DNA of 64,000 nucleotides from JAJKIV01 sp036741775 (GTDB lineage Bacteria; Gemmatimonadota; Gemmatimonadetes; Gemmatimonadales; Gemmatimonadaceae): positions 1 through 64,000 of the forward strand of contig DAINRQ010000006.1 of the NCBI GenBank assembly GCA_036741775.1. The letters are read 5' to 3'. A model generated the notes under the pieces. That model was not told where the DNA came from. It saw only the letters and a list, made by a program, of their open reading frames with translations, and searched no databases. The translations under genes were made by a program, and so were the position numbers. Position 1 is the first letter of the stretch. The number at the start of each line of letters is the position of its first letter. Shown here piece by piece: positions 1-11,718 of the stretch.

Positions 1-357
1 TCGTTCAAGTACTTCACGAGTGAGCGCCTGCTCGTGTCGGTGATGTTCTACGGCGCGGCCGCGATGCTCTTCTTCGGCGCGTTCTGCATGCGCTACCGGC
101 TCGAACTCATCCTCGTATTCCCCGCCATTGCCCTCGTCATGGCGGTGTACCTCCACGTCGCCCTCAAGGACAACAGCGCAGCCCAGAACCCCGAGAAACT
201 CTACCGCGAGCCGGCGCTCATGGGGTCGGTGGTGCTGGCGGCGTTCATGTTCATGGTCCTCCTGAACATCGACCTGCCGATCATGCACGAGATCTTCACG
301 CCCACCGCGCCTACAACGCACGGCGGCGCCGGCGTGCCGTTCGAGCCGAGTCGTTGA
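1..357 (+). CDS. C-terminal part of a UbiA-family prenyltransferase (5' truncated by window edge)
   Basis: The frame is open from base 1 and stops at 355-357, so only the last 118 residues are present. Three hydrophobic segments are visible (starting near LLVSVMFYGAA, LILVFPAIALVMAVYL and SVVLAAFMFMVLLNI). A short polar loop reading AAQNPEKLYREPALM lies between the last two. Two membrane helices separated by a loop of the type (Q)xPExLxxxxxL matches my recollection of the C-terminus of UbiA-type enzymes such as decaprenyl-phosphate phosphoribosyltransferase, which move prenyl or phospho-sugar groups at the inner membrane. The catalytic Asp-rich motifs lie upstream of the window and cannot be checked. 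Another polytopic membrane protein is possible. Confidence 0.5.
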   Translation, partial: SFKYFTSERLLVSVMFYGAAAMLFFGAFCMRYRLELILVFPAIALVMAVYLHVALKDNSAAQNPEKLYREPALMGSVVLAAFMFMVLLNIDLPIMHEIFTPTAPTTHGGAGVPFEPSR

Positions 358-394
358 CAGTTAAGATTCCCTCCGACTTTACACAAACGGCGGT

Positions 395-1531
395 TTGGAT
401 TTGAGTCTGCACCCCCGCACCGTCCTCGCGACGCTGCTTTTCGTACCTCTCCTGGCCTGCTCGTCCGGCGAATCCCGCGGCGTGCCCGCCGGTGGCGACA
501 CCGCGACCTCCACCGCGATCGACTCGGGCACCGGGTCTCCGATTCCCGACTCCCGACTCCCGATTCCCGATACAGCGCTCAGCACCGGCGTCGGCAGCCT
601 CCAGGGCTCCATCGATAGCGCCCTCGCCGCCACCGCCCGGCGCATCCGCCCCGCCGCCCGCGCCCGCCAGCGCCACCTGCCGCCCCTGGCCGATTCCATC
701 GCCAACAAGCTCGTCTTCCCCCCCGTCACCCAGAGCTGGTTCCTGGCCGCCGCCCGCGGCAAGCGCATGCTCGTGGACATCGGCCGCGTGGACGTCGAGG
801 TCCGCCGGCCGCCCGCGCGGCTGGAGGCGTACAAGCAGGCCGTCGAGGCGCGCACCCCATTCCCCGTCGGCACCCGCTTCCGCCTCCGCGGACCCTGGGG
901 GGAGGACGACGCCACCATTAGCGGGTTCGATACCTGGAACGGCCGCATCGTCGGGACGCTCGAGACGTCGCCGCGCGTGGACTCGCTCGCGAAGGAGATC
1001 GAGCCCCTGCCCGCGACCGCCGTGCTCGTGGACTCCGTCGCCGAGCCGGTGACCTTCGACTCCGCCGCGTGCAACCGCGGCCCGCTGCCCCCATCGCTCG
1101 AGGCGCGGGCGAAGTTCGTGCGCGACTCCCTCATCCAGGCGCTCGTGGCCGCCGAGAAGCCGCCGTACGAGCGGCTGCTCAAGTCCCAGCAGTCACGGTC
1201 GTCACACGCGGCCGGCTGCTTCCCGGGTGGCCGAGCCATCGTGATCGCAACTGTGTGGGCTGGCCAGTACGAATGGGTGCGGCAGCACGTCATGCTGATG
1301 GACAACACGGGCATGCTCTCCCCGCTTCGCGTGCGCGACTATCGATTCCGCGCACACGAGACCATCTACGCGGTCGATGGCGATGGCGACGGCATCGACG
1401 ACCTCGCCACACGCGGCTGGGGCCCGAACCTGGGCGGGACGAGCGTGTTGCGCCTAACGCCGCCAACGAATCCCAAGGACCCGCCACGCCTGGAGCGCAT
1501 GGCCACGGGGTTCGGCTGGGAATACCGTTAG
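395..1531 (+). CDS. Secreted lipoprotein of unknown function
   Basis: A 378-residue protein starting at TTG 395 or, in the same frame, TTG 401. It has a short hydrophobic signal ending in the lipobox LLAC (Cys about residue 22), so it should be lipid-anchored. Near residues 49-58 the segment IPDSRLPIPD is encoded by four 7-nt repeats (541-568), which looks like a repeat array absorbed into the linker. The C-terminal third has an acidic Asp/Gly-rich stretch (DGDGDGIDDLATRGWGPN) resembling FG-GAP or calcium-binding loops. No enzyme motif is recognised. The stop codon TAG lies inside a CGTTAGGC octamer, and a repeat array and hairpin follow directly. Confidence 0.7.
   Translation: MDLSLHPRTVLATLLFVPLLACSSGESRGVPAGGDTATSTAIDSGTGSPIPDSRLPIPDTALSTGVGSLQGSIDSALAATARRIRPAARARQRHLPPLADSIANKLVFPPVTQSWFLAAARGKRMLVDIGRVDVEVRRPPARLEAYKQAVEARTPFPVGTRFRLRGPWGEDDATISGFDTWNGRIVGTLETSPRVDSLAKEIEPLPATAVLVDSVAEPVTFDSAACNRGPLPPSLEARAKFVRDSLIQALVAAEKPPYERLLKSQQSRSSHAAGCFPGGRAIVIATVWAGQYEWVRQHVMLMDNTGMLSPLRVRDYRFRAHETIYAVDGDGDGIDDLATRGWGPNLGGTSVLRLTPPTNPKDPPRLERMATGFGWEYR
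541..568 (+). repeat. Heptanucleotide array, 4 units, inside a lipoprotein gene
   Basis: Four exact 7-nt steps read GATTCCC, GACTCCC, GACTCCC, GATTCCC. Because 28 is not a multiple of 3, the unit runs through all three frames. It encodes part of a linker after the lipobox. The same GATTCCC unit, or its complement GGGAATC, recurs at 19657-19670 and 32628-32648. Confidence 0.85.
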
Positions 1532-1532
1532 G

Positions 1533-1567
1533 CAACAGGGAACCGGGAACCGGGAACAGGGGAAAGG
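1533..1567 (+). repeat. Heptanucleotide array, 5 units, after the lipoprotein stop
   Basis: Five contiguous 7-nt units read CAACAGG, GAACCGG, GAACCGG, GAACAGG, GGAAAGG. The array starts 1 nt after the stop codon and runs into the GC-rich hairpin at 1567-1591. The complementary form (GGTTCCC) is found at 19629-19642. Confidence 0.85.
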
Positions 1568-1591
1568 GGCCGGCGCGATTCGCGCCGGCCC
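1567..1591 (+). terminator. Perfect 11-bp stem-loop after the lipoprotein gene
   Basis: GGGCCGGCGCG (1567-1577) pairs exactly with CGCGCCGGCCC (1581-1591) around a 3-nt loop, followed by a short CTTCGCATTA tail. It lies 36 nt after the stop codon. There is no long T run, so it is terminator-like rather than a textbook intrinsic terminator. Confidence 0.6.
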
Positions 1592-1636
1592 TTCGCATTA
1601 TGCCGAGCTCAGCCTTTGCGGCGCGTTGCACCTCCG

Positions 1637-1665
1637 TTGACTCTGATAAGTCCGGTCAATAACGT
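1637..1665 (+). promoter_or_regulatory. Candidate sigma-70 promoter of the first susC gene
   Basis: TTGACT (1637-1642), a 17-nt spacer, then TAACGT (1660-1665). The -35 is strong and the -10 keeps T1, A2 and T6. It lies 164 nt before the susC start. The second susC gene has the same layout (TTGACC, 17 nt, TAGCCT at 6879-6907), which supports both. Confidence 0.45.
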
Positions 1666-1778
1666 GCCCGACATATTCGGTCACGCCCCCATGACGCTTC
1701 GTCACACACCGTTCGCCTCATCACCGCGGCGCGCGACTCACCTCGGGCGAATCGATCCGAATACGATTTCTGCGCGGG

Positions 1779-1796
1779 CCCGCCAACGCGGGCGGG
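1779..1796 (+). promoter_or_regulatory. Conserved leader hairpin of the first susC gene
   Basis: CCCGCC (1779-1784) pairs with GGCGGG (1791-1796) around a 6-nt loop, 33 nt before the susC ATG. A hairpin with the same stem sequence and the same loop length sits 39 nt before the second susC gene (6976-6993). The stem is preserved while the loop and flanks differ, suggesting a 5'-UTR regulatory or stability element. Confidence 0.45.
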
Positions 1797-1829
1797 TCGC
1801 TCGTTGTCCACGACTCAGCAGGAGTTGGT

Positions 1830-4928
<3,099 letters not shown>

Positions 4929-4951
4929 CCTCCGACGGGACTGACTCTCAT

Positions 4952-6370
4952 ATGCAGCGATACATGACCATTGGGAGACGAACGCGCGCCGCCGCGGGAC
5001 TCGCGGCCGTGGCGCTCGTTCCGCTCCTCGGAGCATGCTCCGACGTGACGGACAATCTCCTCGAGGCGACCGACCCGGACCTCATCAGCCCGGAGGCCGC
5101 GGACTCGCCCGAAGGTGCCCTGGCGCTTTACAACGGCGCCCTCGGCCGCCTGCGGGACATCACGGGCGGTGACGGTGGCGAGGGAAGCACGTGGCTGTTC
5201 GGCGGCCTCCTGGCCGACGAGTGGTCCACGAGCTCCACGTTCGTGCAGAACGACGAGACGGACCAGCGGTCCATCCAGGTCAACAACAGTACCGTGACGG
5301 GGATGTTCCGCGACCTCGCGCGCGCGCGCACCTCGGCGACCGAAGCCATCGCGTCCATGCGTGAGTGGCGCGAGGACGAGACGACGCGCATCGCCGAGAT
5401 GTACTTCGTGCGCGCGTTCGCCGAGATGCAGATGGCGAACGACTTCTGCAACGGCATCCCGCTCTCGGGGCTCGATGAGAACGGGGCGCCGGTGTACTCA
5501 CCGCCGGTGCCGGTGGCCGAGGTGTTCGAGGCCGCGGTGGCGGATGCCGACTCGGGTCTCGCGCTGATCGCCGGTGACGAAGACGAGGACGAGCTGGTCC
5601 GAAACGCCCTCCTGATCACGAAGGCGCGCGCGCTGGTGGGGCTCGATCGAATCGACGAAGCCGCCGCCGCGGTGGCGGGCATCCCGACGTCGTACTCCTA
5701 CGACATCACGTACGCGGTCGCGACGGGTGATCTCACGTTGTGGTCGCAGCCGAGGAGCTCGCGCCGCTACACGATCGCCGACTCGCTCGAGGGACGTGGA
5801 CACAACCTGCTCGTGCGGAACGTCGTTCCGTTCCATTCGGCGCAGGACCCGCGCGTGCCCTCGCGGTACACGATCTCGTCACGCGGCGACACGACGCTGT
5901 CGCAGGACGGCTCGATCCCGTCGCGGACGACGACGTTGTGGGACCGGAGCACGCCGGTGGCCGCGGTGAACGGCCTCGACGCCCGGCTCATCGAGGCGGA
6001 GGCGGAGCTCAGGGCGAGCAACATTGCCGGGATGATCGCCATCCTGAACGACCTGCGCGCCAACCCGCCGCAGCTCGGCGAGATCGAGCCGACGGGGCTG
6101 GCCCCCCTCGCGGCGCCGCCGACGCAGGAGGACGCGGTGTCGCTCTACTTCCGGGAGAAGGCGTTCTGGCAGTTCGGCCGCGGTCATCGCCTTGGCGACC
6201 TGCGCCGGCTGGTTCGCCAGTACAACCGGGCGCCCGACCAGGTCTTCCCGGTCGGCGAGCATTACCGGGGCGGCGCGTACGGGCCGGACATGAATTTGCC
6301 GGTGCCGCAGCAGGAGGAGAACAACCCGGAGCTGGGTGGCCAGCCGGCGTGTATTGATCGAAACGCATAA
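4952..6370 (+). CDS. SusD/RagB-like nutrient-binding lipoprotein
   Basis: A 472-residue partner of the SusC protein, 23 nt downstream and so probably co-transcribed. The signal peptide ends in the lipobox LLGAC (Cys about 29), placing it on the outer membrane. Features typical of the family are visible: a helical TPR-like first half (TTRIAEMYFVRAFAEMQMAN), a long loop-rich middle, and the C-terminal segment FREKAFWQFGRGHRLGDLRR found in RagB/SusD proteins. ATG 4964 is an alternative start. The paralogue at 10210-11649 shares most of these blocks, including the NDFCNGIPLS motif. Confidence 0.9.
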   Translation: MQRYMTIGRRTRAAAGLAAVALVPLLGACSDVTDNLLEATDPDLISPEAADSPEGALALYNGALGRLRDITGGDGGEGSTWLFGGLLADEWSTSSTFVQNDETDQRSIQVNNSTVTGMFRDLARARTSATEAIASMREWREDETTRIAEMYFVRAFAEMQMANDFCNGIPLSGLDENGAPVYSPPVPVAEVFEAAVADADSGLALIAGDEDEDELVRNALLITKARALVGLDRIDEAAAAVAGIPTSYSYDITYAVATGDLTLWSQPRSSRRYTIADSLEGRGHNLLVRNVVPFHSAQDPRVPSRYTISSRGDTTLSQDGSIPSRTTTLWDRSTPVAAVNGLDARLIEAEAELRASNIAGMIAILNDLRANPPQLGEIEPTGLAPLAAPPTQEDAVSLYFREKAFWQFGRGHRLGDLRRLVRQYNRAPDQVFPVGEHYRGGAYGPDMNLPVPQQEENNPELGGQPACIDRNA

Positions 6371-6383
6371 CTGGCGGGAAGAA

Positions 6384-6467
6384 GGCGAAGGGCGAAGGGC
6401 GAAGCCCTTCGCCCTTCGCCGTTCGCACCTCGCCCTTCGCCCTTCGCCCTTCGCCCTTCGCCCTCGA
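6384..6467. repeat. Heptanucleotide array, 12 contiguous units, self-complementary
   Basis: Three GGCGAAG units are followed by CCCTTCG twice, CCGTTCG, CACCTCG, CCCTTCG four times and CCCTCGA, all in strict 7-nt register with no gaps. The first three units are nearly the reverse complement of the following ones, so the RNA can fold into a long hairpin right after the first susD gene and may act as its terminator. A degenerate relative lies in the same position after the second susD gene (11663-11718). Confidence 0.9.
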
Positions 6468-6759
6468 TACTCTCGCCCAGGCGTTCAGGTCCGGTGCGCA
6501 CGGGCCGGACTGGAAGCGCGCGAGATGTTCTCCGCGGCCGTTTCCGCGTAGCCTCCTGCCGCGTAATCCGCGTCACGCCTGATGCCACGACGGGGCAGGG
6601 CAGGCCGGGCTCCGGCCCGATATTGAGCAGAGCGCGGAGGGCGCGGCAACGGCGGCGCGGCAACCGCGGACGCGGTTACGGCGAGCCGGGTGTGCGTCGA
6701 GGGAACCGGTCTGGCCGGGGATGACGAAACGATCGGTCTGACGGTGGAGGTAGGACGAC

Positions 6760-6787
6760 ACGACCCTGCGTATTCACGCAGGGTCGT
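6760..6787. terminator. Perfect 12-bp stem-loop
   Basis: ACGACCCTGCGT (6760-6771) pairs exactly with ACGCAGGGTCGT (6776-6787) around the loop ATTC, followed by CTCGTTATG. It is about 390 nt downstream of susD and 90 nt before the promoter-like pair of the next susC gene. It could terminate read-through or be an operator or mRNA-stability element. Confidence 0.5.
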
Positions 6788-6878
6788 CTCGTTATGCAGA
6801 TCGATCGTCTCGTCCCTGTGTTTTGCGGCAAGACACCGAGCGGTCCGCCCTCATCCCGGACGCTTGGTCACAGCTTCG

Positions 6879-6907
6879 TTGACCCGTGTCCGCACCGCGC
6901 CTAGCCT
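6879..6907 (+). promoter_or_regulatory. Candidate sigma-70 promoter of the second susC gene
   Basis: TTGACC (6879-6884), a 17-nt spacer, TAGCCT (6902-6907), 125 nt before ATG 7033. It has the same design and a similar distance as the pair before the first susC gene. The -10 is weak. Confidence 0.4.
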
Positions 6908-6975
6908 GACGCCGCTCTACGCGCGTCGTGGCGCGAGCCCGACCAATCATCGTACCTCGTCGATTCCTTTTGCGA

Positions 6976-7005
6976 CCCGCCATCGCCGGCGGGCTCGCTG
7001 TTTTT
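6976..7005 (+). promoter_or_regulatory. Leader hairpin with T-run before the second susC gene
   Basis: CCCGCC (6976-6981) pairs with GGCGGG (6988-6993) around a 6-nt loop, with TTTTT at 7001-7005. This looks like a weak intrinsic terminator located inside the 5'-UTR, 28 nt before the start codon, and could work as an attenuator. The first susC leader has the same stem and loop size but no T run. Confidence 0.45.
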
Positions 7006-7032
7006 CCACCACCCGAGGAGGAGGGAGTGAGG

Positions 7033-10000
7033 ATGAGAATTGCCCCGTCGAATTCTGTTCGATGGGCGGCCGGGATAGCGGTGGCGTTGCTCGCCACTTC
7101 ACTCACCGCCCAGGCACAGCAGGGGAGGGTGACCGTTCGGGTAACCGATGCGGGCACGCAACAGGCGTTAGGCCAGGCGCAGGTCCAGATCGTGGGGACG
7201 ACGCTCGGTGGTCTCACCGGCGCGAACGGCCAGGTGACCGTCCGGGGCGTCCCGGTCGGCGCGCACCAGGTGCGCGTGCTTCGCGTGGGCTACGCGGAAC
7301 AGAAGCAGCAGGTGGCCGTCACCGCCGACCAGGAAGCCACCGTCAACGTTGCGCTGGCGCAGGTCGCGATCAGCCTCTCGCCCGTGGTGACCACCGCGAC
7401 CGGCGAGCAGCGTCGCGTGGAGATCGGTAACTCGGTCGCGCAGATCGAGGCAACGAAGATCACCGAGGAGCAGTCGATCCGGAGCGTCGATGACCTGATC
7501 AACTCGCGCACCGCCGGCGTGGCGGTCCTCACCGGAACGCAGACCGGTACGGGCTCGCGCGTCCGCATCCGCGGGCAGAACTCCCTCAACCTCGGCAACG
7601 ATCCCATCTACGTGATCGACGGGATCCGCATGACGAGCGACCTCGGGTCGAACCGGTACGGCACCGGTGGCGCGAACGCGAGCCGAGTAGGTGACATCAA
7701 CCCCGAGGAGATCGAGAGCGTCGAGGTGGTGAAGGGCCCGTCTGCCGCCACGCTCTATGGTACCGATGCGGCGAACGGCGTCATCGTGATCACCACGAAG
7801 AAGGGACGCGCAGGAGCGCCGAGGTGGACGGTGTACGGTGAAGGCGGCGTGCTCACCGACAACAACGATTACCCGTGGAACTACACCATCGCCGGCCACT
7901 CGCCGGGCTCCACGGCGTACCGCGAGTGCAACCTGCAGGCGGTTTCCGCGGGAACGTGCATCCGCGACAGCGTGCGCGTGTACGCGCCGATCCACGATCC
8001 CGACGCCACGCCCATCGGGACGGGGAATCGGTATCAGGCCGGCGCGCAGCTCTCGTCAGGCAACGAGATCATCCGGTTCTTCCTCGCCGGTGAGCGCGAG
8101 GAGGAAGTCGGGACGCTCGAGCTGCCGGACTTCGAGCGCCGCCGGTTCGACGAGCAGGGGCTCAAGATCCACGAGTGGACCGATCGGCCGAACGCGCTGG
8201 CCAAGAACAGTCTGCGCGCGAACGTCAACTCGACGATTGGATCGAAGCTCGACCTCGGCGTGGCGACGAACTTCATCAACCTGAATCAGCGGTATACGCT
8301 CGAGTCGAACGCGACGGCGGGCCTCGGCTCGCATCTGTTCGGCGGCCCTGGCTACAAGACCAACTGCAACGTGAACGTGACGCCGGCGTCGCCGTGCAAT
8401 GGGTACCGGGCGTGGACCCCGGGCTACACGTGGCAGGAGAAGACGGAGCAGAACATCAACCGTTACATCGTCTCGGGTGATGCGAACTGGCGTCCGGCCT
8501 CGTGGAACCAGACGCGCCTGAACATTGGCAACGACTTCACGGAGCGGGCGGATGACGCCCTTCGCCTCCGTGGCGAGGCCCCGCCGCTCAACGCGACGTA
8601 CCGGCTCGGGTTCGCCGGTGAGGGTCGCACCGAGGTCCGCAACCTGACGGCGAACCTCTCGAGCACGGCGTCGTTCAACCCGCGCGCGTGGCTCAACTCC
8701 AAGACCACGGCCGGCGTGCAGTACGTGAACTACAAGTTCGACCTGGCCGCCGCCGAGGGGCAGAACCTGCCGCCGGGCACGCAGACGCCGTCCGCCGGCA
8801 CGGAGCCGACGGCCGCGAGCGCCGTCACGCTGGCCAAGACACTCGGGTTGTTCGTGGAGCAGTCGTTCGGCATCAACGACCGGCTATTCGTCACCGGCGC
8901 GGTTCGGTCCGATCAGAACAGCGCGTTCGGCACGGACTTCCAGCGCGTGATCTACCCGAAGGCGAGCATCTCGTGGATTGTGTCGGACGAGGGCTTCTTC
9001 CCGGCCTGGAGCTGGATGAACAACCTGCGCCTGCGGTCGGCATTCGGTGCCTCGGGCGTGCAGCCCGGAGCCAACGACGCGCTGCGGACGTTCCGCTCGG
9101 CGTCGCCGAACATTCAGGGCGTGGACCAGCCGGCGGTGGAATACAGCCTCCTCGGCAACACGGAGCTCAAGCCCGAGCGGTCGGAGGAGTTCGAGGTCGG
9201 CTTCGAGTCGAAGATGTTCAACAACCGCTTCAGCGTCGACTTCACGTTCTACCGCAAGGAAACGAAGGATGCGCTCATCAGCGCGATCGTCGCTCCGTCG
9301 GCCGGGACGGGGGGATCGAACAACGCGGCGGGGACGACGGTGCGCCGCAACCTTGGCGCGACGCTGAACCAGGGGCTCGAGCTGCTCACCACGACCCAGA
9401 TCTTCGATCGACGCGCGTTCGCGTGGGACTTCACGGTCAACGCGTCCACGAACAAGAACGAGCTGCTGGACCTGGGCGGCACGCCGGCGCAGATCCTCAC
9501 CGAGCGCCGCGTCACCGAAGGCTATCCGATGTTCGGCTGGTGGGCGCGCCCCATCACCTCGTACGAGGACAAGAACGGCGACGGCATCATCACGTTCAAC
9601 CGTGATCCGGCCGTGAACGAGGTGTTCCTCGGCGATTCGTCGCAGTTCCGCGGCTACACGCAGCCGCGCCACATCGTCACGATGACGAATGGCTTCGACC
9701 TGCTCAACCGTCGCGTGCGCCTCCAGGCGCTGCTCGACTACCGCGGCGGGTACAAGGCGTACAACAACACGGAGCGCATCCGCTGCGCGAGCCGCAACAA
9801 CTGCGCGGGGCTCATGGACCCCAACTCCACGCTCAAGCAGCAGGCGACGGCGGTCGCGCACCTGCAGCACGAGACGCAGAACCCCGACGGCAGCTGGACC
9901 CGCAGCGGCACGCTGGACGGGTTCTTCGAGGACGGCTCGTTCTTCAAGCTGCGCGAGGTGAGCCTGCGCTACTCGGCGTCGCAGCGGTTCGCGAACCTGC

Positions 10001-10179
10001 TCCGCGCGCGCAGCGCCGACGTGGTCTTCTCGGCGCGCAACCTCGCGACGTGGACGAAGTACACGGGCGTCGATCCGGAGAACGACTACCTGGTCACCGG
10101 CGGCGGCGACGCGCCGGCGGACTTCCAGACCGCCGGACCCGCGTCGTACTACGTGCTCCGCCTCTCGCTCGGTTTCTGA
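7033..10179 (+). CDS. SusC/RagA-family TonB-linked outer-membrane transporter (second copy)
   Basis: A 1048-residue paralogue of the 1830-4928 protein. I chose ATG 7033 because GGAGGAGGG lies just upstream and because it restores alignment with the first copy (MRIAPSNSVRWAAGIAV versus MRSSPSKHVRWAAGIAM). Signal peptide, regulatory beta-sandwich, plug (RIRGQNSLNLGNDPIYVIDG, GPSAATLYGTDAANGVIVIT) and a barrel ending in LSLGF are all present. N-terminal and plug regions are nearly identical to the first copy. Differences concentrate in extracellular-loop-like regions, for example the inserts NCNVNVTPASPCNG and HLQHETQNPDGSWT. This is what duplication followed by substrate divergence would give. 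Confidence 0.93.
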   Translation: MRIAPSNSVRWAAGIAVALLATSLTAQAQQGRVTVRVTDAGTQQALGQAQVQIVGTTLGGLTGANGQVTVRGVPVGAHQVRVLRVGYAEQKQQVAVTADQEATVNVALAQVAISLSPVVTTATGEQRRVEIGNSVAQIEATKITEEQSIRSVDDLINSRTAGVAVLTGTQTGTGSRVRIRGQNSLNLGNDPIYVIDGIRMTSDLGSNRYGTGGANASRVGDINPEEIESVEVVKGPSAATLYGTDAANGVIVITTKKGRAGAPRWTVYGEGGVLTDNNDYPWNYTIAGHSPGSTAYRECNLQAVSAGTCIRDSVRVYAPIHDPDATPIGTGNRYQAGAQLSSGNEIIRFFLAGEREEEVGTLELPDFERRRFDEQGLKIHEWTDRPNALAKNSLRANVNSTIGSKLDLGVATNFINLNQRYTLESNATAGLGSHLFGGPGYKTNCNVNVTPASPCNGYRAWTPGYTWQEKTEQNINRYIVSGDANWRPASWNQTRLNIGNDFTERADDALRLRGEAPPLNATYRLGFAGEGRTEVRNLTANLSSTASFNPRAWLNSKTTAGVQYVNYKFDLAAAEGQNLPPGTQTPSAGTEPTAASAVTLAKTLGLFVEQSFGINDRLFVTGAVRSDQNSAFGTDFQRVIYPKASISWIVSDEGFFPAWSWMNNLRLRSAFGASGVQPGANDALRTFRSASPNIQGVDQPAVEYSLLGNTELKPERSEEFEVGFESKMFNNRFSVDFTFYRKETKDALISAIVAPSAGTGGSNNAAGTTVRRNLGATLNQGLELLTTTQIFDRRAFAWDFTVNASTNKNELLDLGGTPAQILTERRVTEGYPMFGWWARPITSYEDKNGDGIITFNRDPAVNEVFLGDSSQFRGYTQPRHIVTMTNGFDLLNRRVRLQALLDYRGGYKAYNNTERIRCASRNNCAGLMDPNSTLKQQATAVAHLQHETQNPDGSWTRSGTLDGFFEDGSFFKLREVSLRYSASQRFANLLRARSADVVFSARNLATWTKYTGVDPENDYLVTGGGDAPADFQTAGPASYYVLRLSLGF

Positions 10180-10209
10180 CGGCTCACACCTAACGACAAC
10201 GAACCGACC

Positions 10210-11649
10210 ATGACGCATAGCATTGCACGAGGCCGGATCCGCGCCGCCCTGGGTGTGGCCGCCCTCGCGGTCTTCCCGCTGCTTCAGGCGTGCGACGGCA
10301 ACACGACCGATACGCTGCTGGAGGCGGTGGACCCGGACGTCATCAACCCCGATGACGTCCGGAGCGCCGAGGGTGCTCAGGCGCAGTATTTCGGCGCGCT
10401 TGGCCGCCTGCGCAACATCACGGGCGGGAACTCGCAGTATTACGCGGAGGGGAGCAGCTGGCTGTTCGGCGGCCTGCTCGCCGACGAGTGGTCCACGAGC
10501 TCCACGTTCGTGCAGAACGACGAAACGGACCAGCGCGTGACGATGACGAACAACGGCACCGTCACCGGCATGTTCCGTGACCTGGCGCGGGCGCGCACCG
10601 CCGCGACCCAGGCGATCAAGGGAATGAACGAGTACCGCGCGACCGAAACGACGCGCATCGCGGAGATGTACTTCGTGCGGGCGTTCGCCGAGATGCAGAT
10701 GGCGAACGACTTCTGCAACGGGATTCCGTTGAGTGACGGCACCGAGGCCACCATCGAGTTCGGCGACCCGTTGCCGGTCGCCGAGGTGTACGAGGCCTCG
10801 ATCGCGTCGGCCGACTCGGGGCTGGCGCTGATTCCGGCGTCCGCAACCGCGGCGGCGGATCTTCGCGTCCGCCGTGCGCTGCTCGTCACGAAGGCGCGCG
10901 CGCTGGTGGGACTCGACCGGCAGGCCGAAGCGGCGGCGCTGTTAGGCACGTCGGCGGTCCCGTCGAGCTTCGTGTACGAGGTGACGTACGCCGTGAGCTC
11001 GGGCGACAACGTGCTGTGGTCGCAGCCCCGCAGCTCGTTCCGCTACACGGTTGGTGACAGCGTGGAGGGGAATGGTCGCAACCTGCTCGTGCGGAACGCG
11101 ACGCCGTTCTTCTCGGCGGAGGACCCGCGCGTGCCGGTCACGTACCTCACGACGAACGGCGGGCGTGACACGACGAAGGCGCAGGACGGCCGCACGTTCG
11201 TGCGCGTGACGTCGCTATGGGCGCGCTCGACACCGGTTCCGGTGGTGAACGCGCTCGACGCCCGTCTCATCGAGGCCGAGGCGCTGCTCAAGGCGCAGGA
11301 CATTCCGGGGATGATGACGATTCTCAACGCGCTGCGGGCCGCACCGCCGGCGCTCGGCGAGGTACAGCCGACGGCGATGGCGGCGCTCGATATCCCGGCG
11401 ACGCAGGACGACGCGGTGTCGCTCTTCTTCCGGGAGAAGGCGTTCTGGCAGTTCAGCCGGGGCCATCGCCTGGGCGACCTGCGTCGCCTCGTGCGCCAGT
11501 ACGGCCGCGCGGCGGATGACGTGTTCCCGGTGGGCGAGCACTATCGTGGTGGGAACTACGGTCCGGACGTGAATCTCCCGGTGCCGCAGGCGGAGGAGAA
11601 CAATCCGGTGCTGAATAATGCGCCGGCGTGTATCGATCGTAACGCCTAA
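10210..11649 (+). CDS. SusD/RagB-like nutrient-binding lipoprotein (second copy)
   Basis: A 479-residue lipoprotein 30 nt after the second susC gene. The signal peptide ends with PLLQAC (lipobox Cys about 28). Blocks shared with the first SusD include TDTLLEAVDPDVINPDD, ADEWSTSSTFVQNDETDQR and FREKAFWQFSRGHRLGDLRR. The segment after NDFCNGIPLS and the region near residues 205-250 differ from the first copy. The protein should cap its SusC neighbour and bind the imported nutrient. The stop codon falls inside the octamer variant GCCTAACT, and a heptamer array follows. Confidence 0.9.
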   Translation: MTHSIARGRIRAALGVAALAVFPLLQACDGNTTDTLLEAVDPDVINPDDVRSAEGAQAQYFGALGRLRNITGGNSQYYAEGSSWLFGGLLADEWSTSSTFVQNDETDQRVTMTNNGTVTGMFRDLARARTAATQAIKGMNEYRATETTRIAEMYFVRAFAEMQMANDFCNGIPLSDGTEATIEFGDPLPVAEVYEASIASADSGLALIPASATAAADLRVRRALLVTKARALVGLDRQAEAAALLGTSAVPSSFVYEVTYAVSSGDNVLWSQPRSSFRYTVGDSVEGNGRNLLVRNATPFFSAEDPRVPVTYLTTNGGRDTTKAQDGRTFVRVTSLWARSTPVPVVNALDARLIEAEALLKAQDIPGMMTILNALRAAPPALGEVQPTAMAALDIPATQDDAVSLFFREKAFWQFSRGHRLGDLRRLVRQYGRAADDVFPVGEHYRGGNYGPDVNLPVPQAEENNPVLNNAPACIDRNA

Positions 11650-11662
11650 CTGTCCGGAAAAA

Positions 11663-11718
11663 GGCGAACGGCGAGGCGCGAACGGCGTTCGCACCTCGCC
11701 GTTCGCACTTCGCCCTCG
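11663..11718. repeat. Degenerate heptanucleotide array between convergent genes
   Basis: Units GGCGAAC, GGCGAGG, CGCGAAC, then an 8-nt step, then CACCTCG, CCGTTCG, CACTTCG and a partial unit. The two halves are near-complementary, so a hairpin can form that would serve both convergent genes (susD on +, the DUF6174 gene on -). It ends exactly at the stop codon of the minus-strand gene. Confidence 0.75.

Larger units (their letters stand above)
6371..7032. other. Long intergenic region between the two sus pairs
   Basis: About 660 bp with no gene I can support. In order it holds an 84-nt heptamer array (6384-6467), GC-rich sequence without clear features, a perfect 12-bp stem-loop (6760-6787), a promoter-like TTGACC/TAGCCT pair (6879-6907), and a leader hairpin with a T5 run (6976-7005) just before the second susC gene. 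Open frames here have no recognisable protein character. Confidence 0.6.

Noticed and set aside
8884..10218. A 444-residue minus-strand open frame opposite the second susC gene
   Set aside because: Same reason: antisense to a strong gene, composition typical of shadow frames, no motif.
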